From positions 62,001 through 126,000 of the forward strand of contig JBILCU010000009.1 of NCBI GenBank assembly GCA_044352985.1: a DNA stretch of 64,000 nucleotides, in the 5' to 3' direction. The position numbers and the translations under genes were made by a program. Within the stretch, counting starts at the first letter, position 1. The number at the start of each line of letters is the position of its first letter. Below, piece by piece: positions 62,043 to 64,000 of this stretch. The notes below the pieces were generated by a model, which saw only the letters and a list, made by a program, of their open reading frames with translations, did not search any database and was not told the DNA's origin. The stretch is from JADJDM01 sp044352985 (GTDB lineage: Bacteria; Bacteroidota; Bacteroidia; B-17B0; Aurantibacillaceae).

Positions 62043-62441
62043 ATGGAATTATTACTTGTAAGGAAATACTATCGTTTAGGAACAAATGGAAGTATTTATA
62101 ATGGCCATGAAATTATTTGCCACAGTATTGAACTTCCCTGGAAAGGAAATCAAAGCGGCATTTCTTGCGCGCCGGAAGGCAGGTATGAGTTAGTAAAAAG
62201 ATACAGCGCTAAATTTAAATGGCATCTCATGCTAATGAACGTACCTGACAGAGCGCTACTATTAATCCATCCGGCAAATGACGCATTGAAAGAATTGAAA
62301 GGTTGTATTGCTCCTGTTTCAGTTTTGACAGGCGAAGGAAAGGGCAATGCTTCTGTAAATGCTTTAAAAAAACTAAATGCATTGGTGTTTCCTATTCTGG
62401 AACAAAAAGAAAAAGTTTATCTCACCATTCAATCAAAGTAA
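62043..62441 (+). CDS. DUF5675 family protein
   Basis: A 132-residue protein matching DUF5675 by its layout: LLLVRKYYRLGTNGSIY, CHSIELPWKGN, PEGRYELVKRYSAKFKWHL, then VPDRALLLIHPANDALKELK and GCIAPV. The IH..N....L.GCI arrangement resembles, at a distance, the His/Cys active site of YkuD-type L,D-transpeptidases, so a peptidoglycan role is conceivable; this is inference. The family occurs in phages and bacterial elements. It starts 1 bp after the preceding stop and is followed 4 bp later by a membrane-protein gene. Confidence 0.75.
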   Translation: MELLLVRKYYRLGTNGSIYNGHEIICHSIELPWKGNQSGISCAPEGRYELVKRYSAKFKWHLMLMNVPDRALLLIHPANDALKELKGCIAPVSVLTGEGKGNASVNALKKLNALVFPILEQKEKVYLTIQSK

Positions 62442-62445
62442 AACC

Positions 62446-62676
62446 ATGACAATAGCAGAACGTTTAAAATCGCCCACTCCGAAATTCTTTAAAAGGTTAA
62501 GGAACCTTGGTTTAGGACTGGTAGCCGCAGGCGGAGTTATAGTGGCATCTCCGATAGCAATACCCGCTCTTGTTGTAAGCATAGGCGGATATTTTATAGT
62601 TGCAGGAAGCGTAGCAACAGCAGTATGCCAGGCAGTAACCACCGAAGAAGGCAAAGAAGAAAATTTCAGTAACTAA
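62446..62676 (+). CDS. Small membrane protein, holin-like in architecture
   Basis: A 76-residue protein from the ATG at 62446 (an upstream frame start overlaps DUF5675 and adds no conserved sequence). A basic N-terminus (KSPTPKFFKRLR) is followed by two closely spaced hydrophobic helices (LGLGLVAAGGVIVASPIAIP and LVVSIGGYFIVAGSVATAV) and an acidic tail. Two short helices, small size and the DUF5675 neighbour resemble a phage holin, but no sequence match to a holin family is claimed. Confidence 0.6.
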   Translation: MTIAERLKSPTPKFFKRLRNLGLGLVAAGGVIVASPIAIPALVVSIGGYFIVAGSVATAVCQAVTTEEGKEENFSN

Positions 62677-62693
62677 AATTTAAAAACAAAAAA

Positions 62694-62987
62694 ATGAATC
62701 AAGAAAAAAATCAAATTGAAAACACGGCAACATTCGTTGATTTGCAGGTAATACCGGAGCAAAAGTTAGGTAATGAATTAACTGAAATTCATCCGGGTAA
62801 AATCATGTTTACGATAAAACATGAAACTTCTAAAAACATGCCTGAGTTGAATGATAATTCAGGGTTTACAAAAGAGGAATGGTTAAGTTTAAGTATTGAA
62901 CCCAGCGAAGTAAATGCTTCTCAACCGAAAATATCATTCAATACTAACGCTAAACTTACCAAAGCTGACGCAGGAAGAACTGCGTAA
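62694..62987 (+). CDS. Hypothetical protein (97 aa) of the cassette
   Basis: A 97-residue acidic, probably soluble or disordered protein with no recognisable domain. Landmarks are TATFVDLQVIPEQKLGNEL, GKIMFTIKHETSKN and FTKEEWLSLSIEPSE. It has no signal peptide or membrane segment. It lies 17 bp after the preceding gene and 22 bp before the next one, on the same strand, so co-transcription is likely. Confidence 0.55.
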   Translation: MNQEKNQIENTATFVDLQVIPEQKLGNELTEIHPGKIMFTIKHETSKNMPELNDNSGFTKEEWLSLSIEPSEVNASQPKISFNTNAKLTKADAGRTA

Positions 62988-63009
62988 GTAAAAATTTGTT
63001 TATAATGAA

Positions 63010-63198
63010 ATGGCAAGCCATCAGAACATAGAAAACGGAACAATCCTGGTCACTGTTTGCGGAACAGTCTTAACTGTATTGGTGAACATTGGTTCATCTG
63101 ACATTATTAAAACAGTTGTCCTTGCTGCGCTTGGCGCAGTGGTTAGTTTTAGCGTATCGTTGTTGCTGAAATGGTTGGTTAAACGATTAAATAAATAA
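63010..63198 (+). CDS. Small membrane protein (62 aa) of the cassette
   Basis: A 62-residue protein with two hydrophobic stretches (TILVTVCGTVLTVLVNIG and IIKTVVLAALGAVVSFSVSL) and a basic C-terminus (KWLVKRLNK). The predicted hairpin of two helices again resembles small phage-type membrane proteins. It is the last gene before a terminator at 63222-63260. Confidence 0.55.
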   Translation: MASHQNIENGTILVTVCGTVLTVLVNIGSSDIIKTVVLAALGAVVSFSVSLLLKWLVKRLNK

Positions 63199-63221
63199 TT
63201 ACTTACTTCAAACTATTTAGC

Positions 63222-63260
63222 AAAATAGGCTGTCTCAAAATGAGGTGGCCTATTTTTTTT
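63222..63260 (+). terminator. Terminator at the end of the small-gene operon
   Basis: AAAATAGGC (63222-63230) pairs with GCCTATTTT (63248-63256), with an inner CTCA/TGAG stem, then a T-run. The inner phrase GGCTGTCTCAAAATGAG also resembles the terminal inverted repeats of some insertion sequences, so an IS remnant is an alternative reading. Confidence 0.85.
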
Positions 63261-63330
63261 AAATATGACAAATTGACTTTTTGATTTATTGGTATTCGAT
63301 TTGATCTCTTAATATAAATAATATTTTAAA

Positions 63331-63414
63331 ATGGCAAAAACAACATCAAATCCGAACTATCCTAGCACAACCGGAAATCCTTCTGGTGGTGGCAGAGGTA
63401 ATGTGAAAAAGTAA
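63331..63414 (+). CDS. 27-residue Gly/Ser/Thr-rich peptide gene
   Basis: A short frame encoding MAKTTSNPNYPSTTGNPSGG followed by GRGNVKK. It starts after an A-rich leader with an ATG at 63331 and ends 9 bp before its own strong terminator, so it is a free-standing transcription unit between the cassette terminator and a convergent gene. The composition (Pro, Asn, Gly, Thr, basic end) suggests a disordered, RNA- or protein-binding peptide. I recall similar short peptides in the phylum but know no function. A small RNA overlapping this frame is an alternative. Confidence 0.5.
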   Translation: MAKTTSNPNYPSTTGNPSGGGRGNVKK

Positions 63415-63422
63415 AACTTTTT

Positions 63423-63454
63423 AAAGGTCGCCCCGCCAGGAGCGACCTTTTTTG
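63423..63454 (+). terminator. Rho-independent terminator after the 27-aa gene
   Basis: AAAGGTCGC (63423-63431) pairs exactly with GCGACCTTT (63442-63450) across a 10-nt loop, followed by T residues. It lies between convergent genes and can act on both strands. Confidence 0.92.
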
Positions 63455-63457
63455 TTT

Positions 63458-63883
63458 TTAACGACTTGAAAGCATTTTGTGAACCATTGCCTGTTTTACC
63501 TGATGGATGAGTTTAATTTGATTGCGCAATAAATCTTCATGTTTGTTGAGTTGATGGATGTAATCCAATTGTTTTAAATAATCTGTTTTGTTTTGAGAGA
63601 TATTAATGTTTACGTGATGAAGAGCAACAGCAAATTCATCAATGCGAATGAACTCAATGACTGAACCTACTAATAAACGGTGAAAATACTTGCCCTGCCA
63701 TAATGCATAACAGAGGTTAAAATAGTGCCATTTTTCATCTTCATTTTCTGCAATAAAAACGAAACAATTTGCGCAATACTCAGTTAAAGGTTTACCTGAA
63801 TTTTTACCTCGAGAAAGGATAAAAAAATGCGGTTGTTGATACGTGTTGCCAATACTGTGGCATTTGATTTTTGGTTTAAGCAT
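63458..63883 (-). CDS. DUF6943-like conserved Bacteroidota protein
   Basis: A 141-residue soluble protein. Its phrases IKCHSIGNTYQQPHFFILSR, GKNSGKPLTEYCANCFVFIA, LWQGKYFHRLLVGSVIEFIR and a helical C-terminus (DLLRNQIKLIHQVKQAMVHK) fit what I remember as DUF6943, a family of unknown function found in accessory DNA of the phylum. The CANC pair might bind a metal. The start ATG at 63883 is preceded by ~115 bp of AT-rich DNA that contains the phrase CTTCGCTGCGCTCAGCG near 63911. Confidence 0.6.
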   Translation of the reverse strand: MLKPKIKCHSIGNTYQQPHFFILSRGKNSGKPLTEYCANCFVFIAENEDEKWHYFNLCYALWQGKYFHRLLVGSVIEFIRIDEFAVALHHVNINISQNKTDYLKQLDYIHQLNKHEDLLRNQIKLIHQVKQAMVHKMLSSR

Positions 63884-64000
63884 AACTATGGATTTAAAAT
63901 TTATTATGCTTCGCTGCGCTCAGCGATATTTTTAAAAGAAAAAATAAAAACCGAAAAAAATAAAAAAGAAAGCCAATGATAAAGGGCTGCGCAGAGGGCA

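Noticed and set aside
63222..63260. Insertion sequence end (GGCTGTCTCAAAA-like)
   Set aside because: There is no second end or transposase, and the site folds as a good terminator directly after an operon, which explains it better.
1..64000. Complete prophage or integrative conjugative element
   Set aside because: No integrase, capsid, terminase, portal, relaxase or conjugation gene was recognised anywhere in the window.

Overview
The window looks like the chromosome of a member of the Bacteroidota. The evidence is an AT-rich base composition, type IX secretion (T9SS) C-terminal sorting domains, SprB repeats, FISUMP surface lipoprotein-type domains, promoters of the TTG / TAnnTTTG type with few Shine-Dalgarno sites, and an Alternative Complex III respiratory operon. 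I cannot place it below phylum or class level.

Layout. (1) Positions 1-1652: the end of kynurenine 3-monooxygenase and a complete kynureninase (kynU), a kynurenine-pathway operon. (2) Positions 1653-16343: a 14.6-kb accessory island full of intergenic repeats. It holds two DUF4143 ATPases, a 1.07-kb-residue SprB/T9SS surface protein, an ORF6N-type fragment, a Schlafen/AlbA_2 protein, a translationally coupled GNAT-like/small basic pair, two FISUMP paralogues and a RelB/ParE-type toxin-antitoxin pair whose toxin carries a nonsense codon. The island ends at a second, divergent copy of the last ~95 bp of kynU, so it is bracketed by a direct repeat of that gene's 3' end. (3) Positions 16499-30517: housekeeping and envelope genes: LysM lytic transglycosylase, gltX, an ABC-F protein, a front-end type fatty-acid desaturase, a copper-associated cluster (CDICG barrel protein, MbnP-like lipoprotein, HYC_CC_PP-like protein), then a sodium:solute symporter, a YidD-like protein with two secreted/membrane companions, and an MFS exporter. 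(4) Positions 30696-42307: a complete respiratory operon actABCDEF-coxB-coxA, closed by a strong terminator. It would carry electrons from quinol through Alternative Complex III to an aa3-type oxidase. (5) Positions 42392-59822: a T9SS cargo protein, tRNA-Arg(CCG), an M1 aminopeptidase, a DUF58 protein, thioredoxin, 3-hydroxybutyrate dehydrogenase, a MORN-type protein, an OmpA-family protein, lepA, an HMA protein, a SPOR protein, a membrane pyrophosphatase fused to a YceI domain, and mfd. (6) Positions 59895-64000: a MITE-like element beside the mfd promoter and then a second accessory patch of small genes. This patch has an excisionase-like HTH protein divergent from a structured leader and a five-gene run (249-aa protein, DUF5675, two small membrane proteins, a 97-aa protein), a 27-aa Gly-rich peptide gene with its own terminator, and a DUF6943-like gene.

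The most unusual points are the kynU 3'-end direct repeat bracketing the first island, the small-gene cassette at the right end (lysis-cassette-like in architecture but with no phage genes around it), and the pyrophosphatase-YceI fusion. All functional calls come from reading translated sequence and motifs; no database search was run.
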